Notes: generated by a model from the letters alone, not told the origin. Counted from the stretch's first letter, positions 1 to 11,462 are shown. The stretch: 64,000 nt of DNA from Riptortus pedestris (GCA_019009955.1 CM032233.1:90582001-90646000), one strand, 5' to 3'. Translations and numbers: made by a program.

Positions 1-417
1 CAGTGTAATAAAGCTATTGGAATACTACAATCCTTATTTTCTGTACTAAACAGAAATTCAGGGTTAAGTATAACTAACAAAAAACTTGTTTACTACTTAT
101 ATATAAGGCCTGTTTTATTTTATGCCTGTCCTATTTGGTCAATGACATGCGAAACTAATAAGCGTAAATTACAAGTGGCTCAAAATAAATGTTTAAGATT
201 TATTGGTTCATTCCCACGATGGACTCCTGTCATGCACATGCATGAAATTCTTGACATTCCCACAATAAATGAGTACATAACTAAGTTAGCAGAACACTTT
301 TTCGATGCATGTCAAAATAGTAAGTATCAGCACATTGCTGATATAGTTAATTATAGTTATAGTAGTTTAAATTACAAGAATTACAAATATAAGAGACTTA
401 AGCACATAACATTTTAA
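1..417 (+). pseudogene. Partial non-LTR (Jockey-like) reverse transcriptase C-terminus
   Basis: The frame is open from the first base of the window to a stop at 415-417 (about 138 residues), so the first ATG at 142 is not the real start and the element continues off the left edge. Visible motifs are YYLYIRPVLFYACPIW, QNKCLRFI and a following stretch HEILDIPTINEYITKLAEHFF. This matches the thumb and C-terminal part of Jockey-clade LINE reverse transcriptases (pattern I-R-P-V-L-Y-A-C-P-x-W, then L-Q-x-x-Q-N-K-x-L-R). The protein copies element RNA into DNA at a nicked target. Only the tail is seen here, with no RT catalytic YxDD in the window. The following 300 bases are AT-rich and probably the 3' UTR, with AATAAA near 705. 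It may be a decayed but uninterrupted copy. Confidence 0.8.
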
Positions 418-1469
418 TTTCTCTGAAGAGCTTTTATTTTTTTCTGTACCAATTTATATTCTTCTGTGTATCTTTATAGTACTTCTATAGCTCTTCTGTA
501 TTACTTTTAACCGTTCTGTAATTGAGAATTTTATTTATTTCTGTATTTGGGTTTTTTCTTTTTTGTATTTTTTTCCCTTATTATACATTTAGATATTAGA
601 ATAAAAATAGATATAAGTAATGTGGAATATTTAAAAAAGCCAATAAGCTTGAAAAATTGTATTTACTTCTATTGTAAATTATTATTTGTTAATATTTTAG
701 ATAATAAAATTCTTTTAACTTTAACTTAACTTTCCGATAAGTATATTGACGATACTTCATCTGTATTCTTATTGTTCAAGTACTTCTTTGGACATTATTG
801 GTAATTCTAACTACTATTTTTTTTAGAGAGCATGAACCAAAGTTTTCCCAAGAACCCTTTGAACGTAATCAGAACATGAACTTGTCGGTTTCTTTAAATA
901 AAGTAATAAACTAAAAGTTTCCATTGTTTCAGACTCTTTGTTAAATTTCTTTATTCTGATAAATTTTCTTTCACTCCTTATTAACGGGTTGAAAGAGCGT
1001 TCAATGATTCTATATAATGTAGCTTTCGCATTAGACGAGAAAATAAAATAACTGTTTAGGAAAACCTATAAGTTTCTTACCTAAAGCTTTCAAAACCAAC
1101 CTATTAAAAGGAGTTATTTATACCTAGCTTGTATAGTGTTTTTGTTCTCTCCATTGGCTATTAACTTGCTTTTGATAAGTTGGGAAATTAAGTAGGACAG
1201 ATCAATTAAATTTTGTATTAAAACTTCCCTCCCCCCGAAATAAATAATCCTGCACACGAGGTTGGCCTTTTTGCAGCTCATTTAAACGGCGTAAAATCAA
1301 TAATGACCTGAGGAACTCTAATCATGACCTCCCCCCTCCCCCAGCAGATTAAAAAAGTAGAGGCCATTAAAATAAATGGCTTTATTAATATAAGAACATT
1401 CATGGCATACATATAGAATTTTATTCTGCATAAAAAGTATGGTAGAATTTATATTACGTTTAAGCACTC

Positions 1470-1470
<1 letters not shown>
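418..1470. other. AT-rich non-coding stretch
   Basis: The first ~310 bases are probably the 3' UTR of the LINE tail to the left. The rest is AT-rich with C-runs near 1230 and 1330. No coding signature or structured element was recognised. Confidence 0.5.

Positions 1471-1475
<5 letters not shown>

Positions 1476-1521
<46 letters not shown>
1476..1521. repeat. (TA)n microsatellite
   Basis: Uninterrupted TA dinucleotide run. It lies beyond the 3' side of the minus-strand LINE tail at 1905-2460. Confidence 0.95.
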
Positions 1522-1523
<2 letters not shown>

Positions 1524-1904
1524 AAGTATGTTTATTTTGAAATTTGAAATAATTTACAAGTTAAATATACAATTAAGTTATCATAATAATATCTTTCCTT
1601 ATACTATATATAACATACATCAACACGGACTCATAAGTCCGTCTGCTGAGTTCGGTTATTATTTACTAAATTATTAATCAGCATGATTAATTATTGCTAT
1701 ATAGATATATAAACATAACATTAACATAATATTACAATATTCTAAATAAAACAAATAATCTTTTATAATAATTCTATCTTTAAAAATCAATAAAAAATAA
1801 ACTAATTATTAATATTTATTTACAAATAAAAGAAAAAAAAAATAAATAGAAAAACTTATCCATTATACTCAACTATTAGTAACTTCCTATATATCTGTGC
1901 AACG

Positions 1905-2460
1905 CATAGTTATTTATAAAGGGCCTGCCAATCTTTGCCATTCAAACACAAAATAAACTCATTTTGTCTAAATTTTGATGAGCAAAGGAACTCTTTTCTA
2001 AATTCACTAAGCTCTGAGCATACTGCTATAAACTGATATGTATTTTCTAATTCATTCATATTACATAAGGAGCATATCCATAGGCCTTCAGTTCTACATA
2101 CTGAATAATTCAGATTTAACATTTCCTCCCTTGCTTTCATTATAAGGCTTGTGAAATGTAAACTATTATTGCTATTCAACTATTATTGCTATTGCTATTG
2201 CTATTGTTATTAGAGTGAAACCTAGAATGATTTGCCTTTCCCAACATTTCTTCAATAAATTGCAGCCTTACTTTTTCCAAAATTATTTCTATTTTCTTAT
2301 TTATACTTCCTTGATCTTTAATCCAGCTACAATTTACACCCAGATACTCCCGGCTGATATTTTCATTACTCCTAAACCAATTAGCCAGGTTTTCAATAAT
2401 ATGCTCAGCAATTATTCTGGGCCAACAATAACTTTGGAGGTTTAATGATCTAATTAAATA
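1905..2460 (-). pseudogene. LINE (non-LTR) C-terminal relic, frameshifted
   Basis: Two minus-strand frames together resemble the C-terminal region of an RNase H/zinc-knuckle-type LINE protein. The first (about 2460-2180) contains SYCWPRIIAEHIIENLANWF and an Arg/Lys-rich helix. The second (2179-1910) contains the cysteine motif CSLCNMNELENTYQFIAVC, where CxxC then a distant C recalls the terminal knuckle of I/Jockey elements, with a Q where His is usual. The frames change at a degenerate hexanucleotide run (AATAGC)n at about 2168-2215, which looks like slippage. The frame ends with a stop at 1910-1912. It is inactive. The clade assignment is inference. Confidence 0.55.
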
Positions 2461-2469
2461 ATTTAAGAT

Positions 2470-2472
<3 letters not shown>

Positions 2473-2517
<45 letters not shown>
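2473..2517. repeat. (TA)n microsatellite
   Basis: Uninterrupted TA run directly 5' of the minus-strand LINE relic. Confidence 0.95.
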
Positions 2518-2520
<3 letters not shown>

Positions 2521-2559
2521 ATTTAAATGAAGAAAATTATTGTTTAAAGCCCTCATATA

Positions 2560-2700
2560 CAAAATAATATAATAAAATTGCTTCTCCTTTTAAGCTATTA
2601 TTGTGTTTATAGGCCTGAAGAAGTGTTATTGGAGCGGATAAACATTTAGAGAGCATGAAAGCGATTATTTATTAAATTAATATGAATTAATGGAGCCTGC
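2560..2700 (+). repeat. Dispersed repeat G, copy 1
   Basis: Shares the core GGCCTGAAGAAGTGTTATTG followed by AGCGGA and AGAGAGCATGAAA with copies at 4750-4930 (+) and 6180-6400 (-). No coding content. The CTGAAGA followed by purine-rich sequence faintly recalls PLE terminal repeats, but no ribozyme fold could be completed. Confidence 0.6.
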
Positions 2701-3084
2701 ACAAAATGTTGGGCTTCTGACAGTACAGCATACGCAATAAGGATCTTCGCAGTTAAATAAATTACCATTTGAAGATTATAGCCAAAATATAAGAAAGTGA
2801 GACGGAAAAACAATAAATAAAACTCAATGAGTTTGCCCCAAAAATGCGAAATTAAATAGAAAGATTTATCATAGACGTATGAATTAAATACTAATGCATG
2901 AGAGAACTAAGAATATAGTTAAATTAGTCATTTTGTCCATAAAAAATAATAATAATAAAGTACGTTTAATTGAAACCTTAACAAAATAAATTGCAAATTT
3001 TAATTAAATGATAAAAGAAAAAAAATCCTAAAATATTTTCAATAACATAAATAAACATGGACTCAGGAAGTACGTTTATCAATT

Positions 3085-3235
3085 AAATAATTGTATTTGG
3101 CAATTTAGGCGCCCACACGATGCCTCATCAAGAGAAATTTTAATAGTAAAAGGCAACTACAATATCGGCTACATCATTCTATAAGATCTTCCACTAGCCG
3201 TACCAGTCAGAGAATGGTTTACAAAGTATGGGCGG
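3085..3235 (-). mobile_element. PLE-associated repeat E, degenerate copy
   Basis: The reverse complement contains CCATTCTCTGACTGGTACGG and the block AAATTTCTC-TTGATGAGGC, matching the copy at 4345-4510. The hammerhead-like core at 3094-3138 is decayed: CUGA has become UUGA and the GAAA box is disrupted. It lies just upstream of the HINE at 3277-4186 and is inverted relative to the copy on its other side. Confidence 0.6.
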
Positions 3236-3276
3236 TCAAGTCAGCTGATTTATATCGATACGTCACGAACTAAAAA

Positions 3277-4186
3277 AAGCCCGTCACGCAGTGGCTGCGT
3301 AAACTAAGCAGATTTATCACGGGAAGGTATACAATAGATAAATCTACATACAGGTAACACCACCGTGAATGTTAAGCGGATAAATACAAACGGTAATAAG
3401 AAATCTTATAGTCAATTTACAAGTTAATAGCAGTTACAATGGAAAGCGTCGGAATTGTAAACAAATAGGGCAGCGAACATCGCAGTGCTGAATAGATAGA
3501 TTTTTTCTAGACCGCAAAGATGAACAATTAATGAAATATATCTGAATATTACATATTAATTTTATTGAAAACTATTTACTATAACTAGAGCACTAATTTC
3601 ACTCAGGTTTTAGTAAATCCAAGAACAAAAGAAGGGTGGGGGGTCAACAGAACGTGTTTGCATGTATCTCGCATAATAAAGGCTTTTTGAAAACAATATT
3701 TGGTATTTAACCTTATAATGAAGTGGTTCATTATATAACAGCTTATTATTAATATGACTCGAGTATGAGTGGGGGTTTACTGAAAGTTGAAAACTACAAA
3801 ATCCAAATATCTAAGTTAATACTCATATATGGAAACTATGTACAGAACAACATTTATAGTTCATTCAATTTGCAATAAGTTGGGTTCTATATAATTTTAC
3901 GATCCGACGTATAATAACGGAGATATTTCAAAAATCCACCCTTAAACCTCCACTGGTCCGATTTCAGCCATTAACGAACTCGATGTTCCTTTTTAAACAA
4001 AACGATTACTAAGTTTAGTAACGACAAAGAAACATTGCGACCGCTAGAGCGGCAACAGACGAATATTTATACATAAATACAATTTTGAACGGAGCTCATT
4101 TTCGTCATCTCCTTGGTAGGATCGGTGGACATTTGAAGACAATTTTCGGAAATCGACATGAGTGCAACCTCAATAGCTCGGCTAAT
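3277..4186 (-). mobile_element. HINE (Helentron-associated element), long form, degenerate
   Basis: Starts in plus orientation with AAAGCCCGTCACGCAGTGG, the 3' hairpin end of the family on the minus strand. Internal conserved blocks follow: AATATTTGGTATTT, GGAGATATTTC, GATTTCAGCCATTAACGAAC, GCGACCGCTAGAGCGG and GGTAGGATCGGTGGACATTTG. It closes with a damaged 5' end, CCTCAATAGCTCGGCTAA, where most of the terminal palindrome is lost. The (TA)n tract is replaced by a short AT-rich stretch. Non-coding. Confidence 0.75.
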
Positions 4187-4344
4187 ATAATGATTATCCC
4201 TAATGATGTGCAGTCTAAATATTAAATGAGAAATTTATGATTGTTCAATCATCAATGTAAAGTTTCAAGTTAAATATATAATTCACATGTTTAATCTCTG
4301 TTTTCTTAATGATTACCTTTTTACTATTTTTTATGATGTGCTTC

Positions 4345-4510
4345 TTCGCGCCATTCTCTGACTGGTAAGGCTAGTAAAAGGCTCTATTGAACGATGCAGC
4401 CGATAGTTAAGTTGCCTTTTTATATTAGAATTTCTCCTGACGAGGCCTCATGCCGACGCGTATCTAGTAGAGAAATAAAAATGATTTTAATAATCATCTG
4501 AGATTTCCCA
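4345..4510 (+). mobile_element. PLE-associated repeat E, copy with near-complete hammerhead
   Basis: Shares with 3085-3235 the sequence CCATTCTCTGACTGGTAAGG and the stretch leading into ATTTCTC-CTGACGA. After the ribozyme core comes a perfect hairpin, AAATGATT-TTAAT-AATCATTT, that is also present in the copies near 44260 and 45410. This resembles a PLE terminal repeat; one copy (45030-45430) lies next to a PLE reverse transcriptase fragment. Confidence 0.65.
4430..4476 (+). ncRNA. Candidate type I hammerhead ribozyme, GAAA box mutated
   Basis: Helix I is a perfect 7-bp pairing of ATTTCTC (4430-4436) with GAGAAAT (4470-4476). Between them lies CTGACGA (4437-4443), fitting the conserved CUGANGA box, then a stem II region starting GGCCTCATGCC. 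The GAAA box at 4460-4463 reads GTAT, so this copy should be inactive. CTAG followed by TA gives the expected short helix III and cleavage position. PLEs in animals are known to carry such type I hammerheads. Confidence 0.6.
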
Positions 4511-4749
4511 TTTTAATTGACCTTCCACCTTAGACTAGTTAGTATTATTGTATTTACATGAACTTAATAATTGTGACCGGATAATTATCTTAATTCCAAC
4601 AATCTTAGAAAATCAGCAATGACTTAGCGAATCTATCAATAAGGATTCCGCCAATTCCTGCAGTTCATTGGGGACGCGATTCCTAGTTCATGAAAAAAAG
4701 AATAAGTTGGTGTTGGGATTACTCCCCTCAAAACTCACAAGTTCTTATG

Positions 4750-4930
4750 ATTTTTAACACACATAAGGTGTATTTAAATAAGGAAGATTTGATTGTTTAA
4801 ATCCCTGTGATGGAAAAAATATAATATATTTATTTCTGTTCTTAATATAGTGTTTATAGCCTTCAAGGGGTGCTATTGAAGCGAAAAAACATATAGAGAG
4901 TAAGGGGTTTAAATGTTCACATTGTTTTCA
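4750..4930 (+). repeat. Dispersed repeat G, copy 2
   Basis: Contains GTGTTTATAGCCTTCAAGGG, then TGCTATTGAAGCG and AGAGAGTAAGGGG, aligning with 2560-2700. Confidence 0.55.
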
Positions 4931-5225
4931 TTGGACTCATGCCACAAAATTGTGTAGGCACGGCTTTCTTAACTTATTTATTGACCTAAGATTAATGTGC
5001 CCGTTCTTTATAGAATTGCTACAAATCCCCAACCGAAAAAATAAATATTTCCAGAAAAGAGTATCACATTCACGCGTAAAACGCTTTAACACTCCACCCG
5101 AATGTCTATAAAAACGTATCCCTTGTTTACAAATAAATAAAAGAACTTCATGTCAGAAGGATGTGTATATACACAAGATGAATACCATCAAAAATTTTCA
5201 ATTATTTAATAAAAGTACAACATTT

Positions 5226-5692
5226 TAGCAGATTTCCCTTAAGGAAAATCAGCTATGCGGTCGTACTCATGACGCGATTTTCGAAATTTGTCTTCAAATG
5301 TCCATCGATCCTACTAAAATTGGAACGAGATATTTGCATTTTTCAGTTTCCAGCCCTCAACAAACCCCCACTTCTACTCATGTTACATAAACAATACTAT
5401 GTTATGCAATAAACCACATTATTTGAAGCTTAAACACCAAATATTGCTTTGAAGAGGCCTTCACTATACGAGATACATGCCAATATATTCCGGATGCCCC
5501 CGTTTTATTTTCTTGGACCTGTTTACATTTCAGACGCTTCCCGACGAGAGGTTTCTTATTATCATTTGTATTTATTCACTTAATATTTACGGTGGAATAT
5601 TCTACCAGTATGTAGATTTATGTATTGTTAAACTTCACGAGAGAAATCTGCTTAGTTTACGCAGCACCTCCGTGACAGACTTTTTTTGTTAT
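5226..5692 (+). mobile_element. HINE, short form without microsatellite
   Basis: Begins TAGCAGATTTCCCTTAAGG and ends with a subterminal AGAAATCTGCTTAG, a hairpin remnant GCAGCACCTCCGTG and GACAGACTT. The central (TA)n/G-run section is missing; the sequence jumps from the CATCGATCCTAC block to GAGATATTTGCATTTTTCAG. This looks like an internal deletion derivative. Confidence 0.8.
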
Positions 5693-5939
5693 AAAATCGG
5701 CCAAAAAATGATTTATGATTAGGCAAAATGACTCTTTAAGGTTGGAACAAGTTAATAACAAAGTATGCCAATAACGCGAACATACATTTTATGTATTTAG
5801 AGTGTTCTTAAGACTAAATTAATTTATCATTTAAAATAATTAAATTGATCAATTTTATAACATTTATTCATATAACTAATCTTCTTGCGAAGTTTCCTAT
5901 AAATGTTTTCTAGACATTTTTCTGTATCTCGAATATTAC

Positions 5940-6090
5940 ACTTTAGGGGAATCAGCAATTGAGGTAGTACTCATGAGGCGATTATCGAAAAATTTCTTCA
6001 AGTGCCTATCGATCCTACCCAGTAGTTGACGGAAACGAGCGCCGGTCAAAATCACACACACTCACACATATATATTTGTATATTACCGCA
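5940..6090 (+). mobile_element. HINE 5' fragment
   Basis: Contains GGGGAATCAGCAATTGAGG, a TACTCATGAGGCGATT block and CTATCGATCCTACCCAG, then a short CACACA/TATATA tract. The 3' half is absent. Confidence 0.7.
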
Positions 6091-6179
6091 TGTATGCTTG
6101 CATTTCGGGGTTTGAAGCAGTTGTATAAAGAATGACTCATTAGTCTAAAGTCAATAAATAACTTACGTAAGCCGTGTCA

Positions 6180-6400
6180 AATAATATTCATAATTTATCG
6201 CTCAATGTTATGGCAAGAGTCCAATGAAAACAATGAGATCATTTTAATCCCTTTCATGCTCTCTAAATCTTTCTCCGCTTCAATAACACTTCTTCAGGCC
6301 TATAAACACAATAATAACATAAACTTAGAAACAATTTTATTATATTAGTTTGTATTAAAGGAATTTAAACAACCAAATTTTTTTTCATTTAAATGGACCT
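6180..6400 (-). repeat. Dispersed repeat G, copy 3
   Basis: The reverse complement carries GGCCTGAAGAAGTGTTATTG and the AGAGAGCATGAAAGGG block of the G family. Confidence 0.6.
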
Positions 6401-6403
6401 TGC

Positions 6404-6404
<1 letters not shown>

Positions 6405-6461
<57 letters not shown>
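6405..6461. repeat. (TA)n microsatellite
   Basis: TA run directly abutting the CTAGCTAAGATACCCGG end of element A. Confidence 0.95.
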
Positions 6462-6760
6462 TAGCTAAGATACCCGGCTTCGCCCGGGAATTCATTTGAG
6501 GCTGAATGATGTAGTATTTTTTTTGGTAAGCCTTTAGGTTGCACAGTATTTTGACATTTCCCCGTACCATACCAGTGTTTAGGGTCTATACCCGTCGTTG
6601 CTGTGTGCTGAATGATGATAGTATTTTTTTGGGCAAGGCTTCAATGTTTACAACTTCACTTCCCGTCTGGGTGTATTGTTTTCCCGTGAGGGTCAGGCAG
6701 GCGACTTATAAATGAGAAATTTTACTGTTGAAGAATAAATAAAAATGTTTTCCTAATCTA
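6462..6760 (+). mobile_element. Interspersed repeat A (CTAGCTAAGATACCCGG type)
   Basis: The end CTAGCTAAGATACCCGGCTT followed by CGCCCGGG is shared with 14659 (inverted), 51209 and 54490 (inverted). It contains a partial direct repeat of GCTGAATGATG...TAGTATTTTTTTGG. This GC-containing terminus next to (TA)n is typical of a dispersed repeat seen in many arthropod genomes. Its class is not certain. Confidence 0.6.
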
Positions 6761-7790
6761 TCCCTTTCCACTTCTTAAGTCTCCTTTTTGAATACTTAAA
6801 ATCATAATCATGGATTGCATTTATTACAATTAAATATATAATGAAACTTATGTCCTGTTAAAAACCAATCCGAGCACATGTAGTTTAAGCATAGTTTTGT
6901 ACATTAGATTATTTTCGTAATTGCGTAATAGCAGAGCTCAGTGGAAGTCACTTCCAGGAATGGCAGCATTTCACTGGTAATAAGATAACTCAATTAACTG
7001 TTTAGGCTCCTGTAATCTTCCGGTCCAGCATGAGGGCTAAACACCATGTTTTTCTTAAATTATTGATTCAGAGTATTATTTTAATAATTTATCTACCTGA
7101 CGGAATTAAATAATAGTATTACCCTAAAAATAATTTCATTTATATTCAAGGAGATGGGTGAGGGGAAGAGATTGTAGCCCTCCCAGCAAAATAAGTAATA
7201 CTTTAAATCATATTAAGTTTAACCGGATATTGTCTTTTTTCATAATGGCATTACCATTAACGTCTAATTGTTATGGTGGTACATATTTGTTTCAAAAACA
7301 TCAAAATATCGGAAATAAGATATATATTAGCAGAACCAAAGAGTTTGCTTCCCTACAACTTCCGCTATCGCTCCTAGTGCCAATTCAGCATGACTTTGTT
7401 TAAATAATACATTATACAAATTAAATAACAGAAATGCTCTTATAGAATACATTTCTATTGGAAATAAATAACAATGTTATTTTCTCGGAAAAAAAAATAA
7501 ATGAGAAGGAGGCGACGGAGATATATAACCTCACTAATCCGAATCATATTTAGAGTTATCAAATGTGACTTTAACACAAAATCATTTTTCATAATATGCA
7601 TTCATTAAAAACGCTTAAATAAGCACTAATAAAATGAATTACTCCGGCTATAGTTTTAGCGTATATCCCGTGTTTACATCATTTTACAAAAAAAAGTGAA
7701 TACAACAAATGTTACTCAAAATAAACCAATTTTTTTATGTGCATATTTATCGAAAAATCAATGCGAAACGAAATAAGGTCCATTCAAAAC
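6761..7790. other. No recognised feature
   Basis: AT-rich sequence with short ORFs that show no family resemblance. Confidence 0.5.
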
Positions 7791-7791
7791 C

Positions 7792-7792
<1 letters not shown>

Positions 7793-7867
<75 letters not shown>
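7793..7867. repeat. (TA)n microsatellite
   Basis: About 37 uninterrupted TA units. Confidence 0.95.
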
Positions 7868-7869
<2 letters not shown>

Positions 7870-8131
7870 ACAGGGCGGCTATAGATACCCATGGTTTATA
7901 AAGCCATCCGATATATGCCATAAAAATAATAATAATATGCGAGTTTTGAGGGGATACATGCCAACAGCAACTTCTTCTTTCCTTCAAGAACTAGGAAACG
8001 GATCCAGTGAACTGCAGCTATTGGTAGAATCCATATTGATAGATAGACATCAAACATTAAGTGAAATTCTAATATGTCTTGGAAAGACAAAAATTTGACT
8101 ACAGATATATTTAGCCAGAAAACCTATATGG

Positions 8132-8136
<5 letters not shown>

Positions 8137-8202
<66 letters not shown>

Positions 8203-8203
8203 A
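8137..8203. repeat. (TA)n-(TG)n compound microsatellite
   Basis: TA run passing through TATG units into a (GT)n tract. Confidence 0.9.
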
Positions 8204-8255
8204 TTGGAGGGTCAGTAAAATATGAGAATCCTCCACTTTAAAGATTTATTAAAGC

Positions 8256-8290
8256 GATAACGCGTTTTCGACGCAGCGCGTTATCATCAG
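8256..8290 (-). ncRNA. Hairpin with hammerhead-like boxes, PLE-terminal type
   Basis: On the minus strand CTGATGA (8290-8284) is followed by ACGC-GCT-GCGT, then GAAA (8269-8266) and the self-complementary AACGCGTT. The same bases also form a 9-bp hairpin GATAACGCG/CGCGTTATC. Box order and spacing fit a hammerhead of the PLE type, but I could not find a convincing helix I. The surrounding 8205-8520 may be a PLE terminal remnant. Confidence 0.35.
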
Positions 8291-8535
8291 TGTCTTGTTA
8301 ACACACAATTAATGTTAGGATATTAGGTCAAATATGGTAACAATAAACAAAAGAAAGAGTTAAACACTTAAAATCTGCTCCTATTGGACTAAATTCCTAT
8401 TTAAATGACATTTGTACATAAATATTTAAAACAAAATTATTAAGTAGTATTATTAAAATTACAAAATTTAAAAACTCTATTTCACATACAACCTAAATTA
8501 TCTTTAAAATAGATTATTTCAAATCATATTATAGA

Positions 8536-8582
<47 letters not shown>
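8536..8582. repeat. (TA)n microsatellite
   Basis: Uninterrupted TA run. The next 400 bases (8583-8980) show no recognised feature. Confidence 0.95.
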
Positions 8583-8584
<2 letters not shown>

Positions 8585-8983
8585 GAGTATATTGCGGGAG
8601 TTGTTAAATTTAAGTTACCCAATCCTGTGGGAGAATACTCGTCTCATGCATAGTAGGGAGACATGAGGTAGTTGTTGAGTCCCTTTCTCCAGCCTTTACC
8701 AGTGCCCTAAAAGCAACACTTACTTATTCATCATCCCCTCATGTGTCTCAGCCGACATCCTAAAATACAGGAAAGCGAAAAAAAAATCAAACATCATATA
8801 TTGATCCCCTTAGTATCGGAGGGGTTAGAGCGACACTAATCTCTCACTATTTGTGAGGACTAGTCTCGGAATTTGATTTGATGTGGTGGAATATTTTACA
8901 GAAAAAAAATATGTTGAATGGTGTGGTGACCTGTGGATTGCCCATCTGGAATTGTGTTAATGTGGACGTGAAGCGATAATGTC

Positions 8984-9060
8984 TGTAACGCAGGGTCTGA
9001 GTAAACTAAACAGATTTTCTCACGTGATAGAATGGCACGCAGGCTCTCCCGTATCAAATC
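8984..9060 (-). mobile_element. HINE 3' end, degenerate
   Basis: GTAACGCAGGGTCTGAGTAA followed by ACTAAACAGATTTTCTCACG matches the hairpin plus subterminal repeat of the family with several substitutions. Confidence 0.55.
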
Positions 9061-9226
9061 ATGTTTTATTTCACCCTTAGCTAGTTAAAAATGTAAAAAT
9101 AACTTGACGTTTACGCGTGAAAAATATGAAAGAATTAGGAAGGGGGGTTACTGAGGAGGCGGCTTCAAAATACATTTGTGATTCTGTTATAATATAAAAG
9201 ATGTTTGGGAAATCTTATAACACAAT

Positions 9227-9356
9227 ACATTATAATTGTTATCACATGCATTATAATATGTAACACATTGCGTTATATTTTGTTAAGCATTCATTATAAT
9301 TTCTAACATATTAGGTTATAATCTGCGAAGCATAGATTTTAATTTGTAACATATTA
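9227..9356. repeat. 22-bp minisatellite, about 6 units
   Basis: Degenerate tandem units of the type CATTATAATTTGTAACACAT, about 22 bp each, run six times. A CT-rich microsatellite follows at 9391-9419. Confidence 0.7.
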
Positions 9357-9539
9357 CAATATCGCCAAGATTTATTATAAGACATTATACTCTCTCTCTC
9401 TCCTCTCTCCTCTCTCTGCCTGATGTACAATTACATCAGAAGGAATTGTAGATATTTTATGAAAATTTTTTGAGCACTATATTAATAACTGATTTCCGCT
9501 ACGAGTAAACTCCTAAAATGTGATCTTATAGAAGAAACT

Positions 9540-11010
9540 AGTTCGTCCTTTAAATCCTTCATTGATAATTCATGTATTGACGGGGTGCCTAGTGTTTAGT
9601 TAATTGTTGTCACGAGTAATTTGGACAATGACGGGAATTGGTGAGGTGTTCCCGGGCTAGATGGGGACAGGTGGCTACAGGCTGTAGAACAGTTGCTATG
9701 CGATGCGTTTCTCTTAGTTGCAAACCTAACAGTCAAAAATGTTTTTTGGAAACTCGTGCCAAACGAGTACAACCTCAATATCTAGTATTCCTTAAAGGTA
9801 TCATGCCATAACAAGGTCATCATTGTGAATACTGGGAAGCGAACCTAAACTGTCAGCCAAGTGAGTTTGTTTAACTGAACTCTCCAAAAAAGCTGCTCCT
9901 TTCATTTCCTCATACTACTCAAGGAGGACTGACGGTCATAGACGATGGAGTGTGATTGCTATGAGATGGGGGTAGCCCGACGGTGCGATTTAACCCCTGC
10001 CCCACTAAAACTGTCTTCATTTGCTAAAATACATTGAAACTGGTGTCATTAGCACAACCTTAGTATCTCAGTTCTATTAGTAATAGCCAGCAAAAATGTG
10101 GCCACTGTAGTTGTGATTAGAATCCGACCTCCTGACGGAGTTGGGAGCCATAACATTTCGTCCTTTAAATTCTTCATCGACTATTCATCAGATATCAGGT
10201 CCCAGCGTTTAGTTTATAGTTGCCGAGAGTAAACTTAGGAGGGGTATTCGCGGGCAGGATTGGAACCGACGGTTTTGTACTGTGGTGTGGTTGCTATGCC
10301 ATGGTCGCCCGCAGGTGCGATCCCTCCAACACTCAATTTGCCAAAACATTTCGAAAATTAAATTATTTTCACAAGCGCAATAGCTGATTTCCGTAAGGGG
10401 TAACCTCCAAAATTGTGGCTACTGTAGTAGAGACTAGAGTAGGAACGTTATCAGTCCGGGAAGGAATTTGAGAACCAAAACAGTTCGCTCTTTAAATCTC
10501 TCATTGACCAATCATGAGTTTGCGGGCCCGAGCATTTAGTTCATAGTTGTCATGAGTAAATTAGAATAGGGTTTTAGCGGGCTGAATTGGGCCGTGTGGC
10601 AAAGGCTGTGAAGTGGTTTCTATGAGATGGGTTGGCCCTGGGTGCGATTCAACCGCAGACCCATCAACACTCTCTCCATTTGCAGAAATATATACGAACT
10701 GTCCTAATTCACACAACCTCAATAGCTGATATCCGTTAGGGGTAGCAAGCAAAAATGCGGCCACTGTAGAAGAGACTATAGCCGGACCTCCTAAGGGAGT
10801 TGGGAACCAAAACAGTTCGCCCTTTAAATCCCTCATTGGCCATTCATGAGTTGGCGGGGCCCAGCGTTTAGTTGATAGTTGTCAAGAGTAAACTTAGGAT
10901 GGGGTATTGGCGTGTTGGATTGGGAGCGGCGGCTATAGGCTGTGGAGTGGTTGCTATGCGATGGGTCGCCCGTCAGTGCGATCCTACCGCAGCCCCACCA
11001 TCTGCCGATT
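9540..11010. repeat. Tandem satellite, ~330-bp unit, 4-5 diverged copies
   Basis: The landmark CGTCCTTTAAATCCTTCATT or close variants recurs at about 9543, 10159, 10487 and 10818. The intervals of about 328 and 331 bp define the unit; a shortened or rearranged unit lies between 9790 and 10158. Other landmarks repeat in phase: GGTTGCTATGCGATGGG, GCGATCC/GCGATTC and GGAGTTGGGAACCAAAACAG. Units contain CAACCTCAATAGCTGAT followed by TCCGTTAGGGG, close to the 5' terminal block of HINEs on the minus strand. ORFs inside are incidental. The composition is less AT-rich than its surroundings. Confidence 0.75.
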
Positions 11011-11413
11011 CACCCTCTCCTGATCAATAGCACTCTTCACACCCCTACGTTTCTCTAATTATAAAGAGTCACGAAATCATGGTGGTGTTTTTCCCCCAGG
11101 ACCTTCAAAATTCACCTAGGGACAGAATAAAAATCGGTTCGAAACTGAATTTGTAGGCACTCATCGTGAAGTACCTGGTGCACCCAATGTTATTGGGGAT
11201 GGGTTAGCTTATAAGATTTATCATGTGGTCAATGCTCCACAGATAAAATTATCTATCGTTCTTGATAGGTAGATACTTTATTCGGTTTACAAGAGTTTCC
11301 TTTAGCAATGCAGTTCAGTTTGTATATTTTTAGTTCTATGCTAATTTGAAAAATAATGTATATATATACATACACTTCCATTAATGAATAAATAAAAATA
11401 TAAAACAAGTTAA

Positions 11414-11462
<49 letters not shown>

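Noticed and set aside
1620..1660. ATGAGTCCGTG on the minus strand looked like a classic hammerhead stem II
   Set aside because: The required CUGAUGA is absent and no GAAA box follows; only a 7-bp ACGGACT/AGTCCGT hairpin remains.
2600..2670. CTGAAGAAG in repeat G as a hammerhead core
   Set aside because: No stem II or GAAA box at the right distance in any of the three copies.
7709..8098. 129-codon plus-strand frame as a gene
   Set aside because: A large part is an Ile-Tyr repeat translated from (TA)n; the remainder has no domain.
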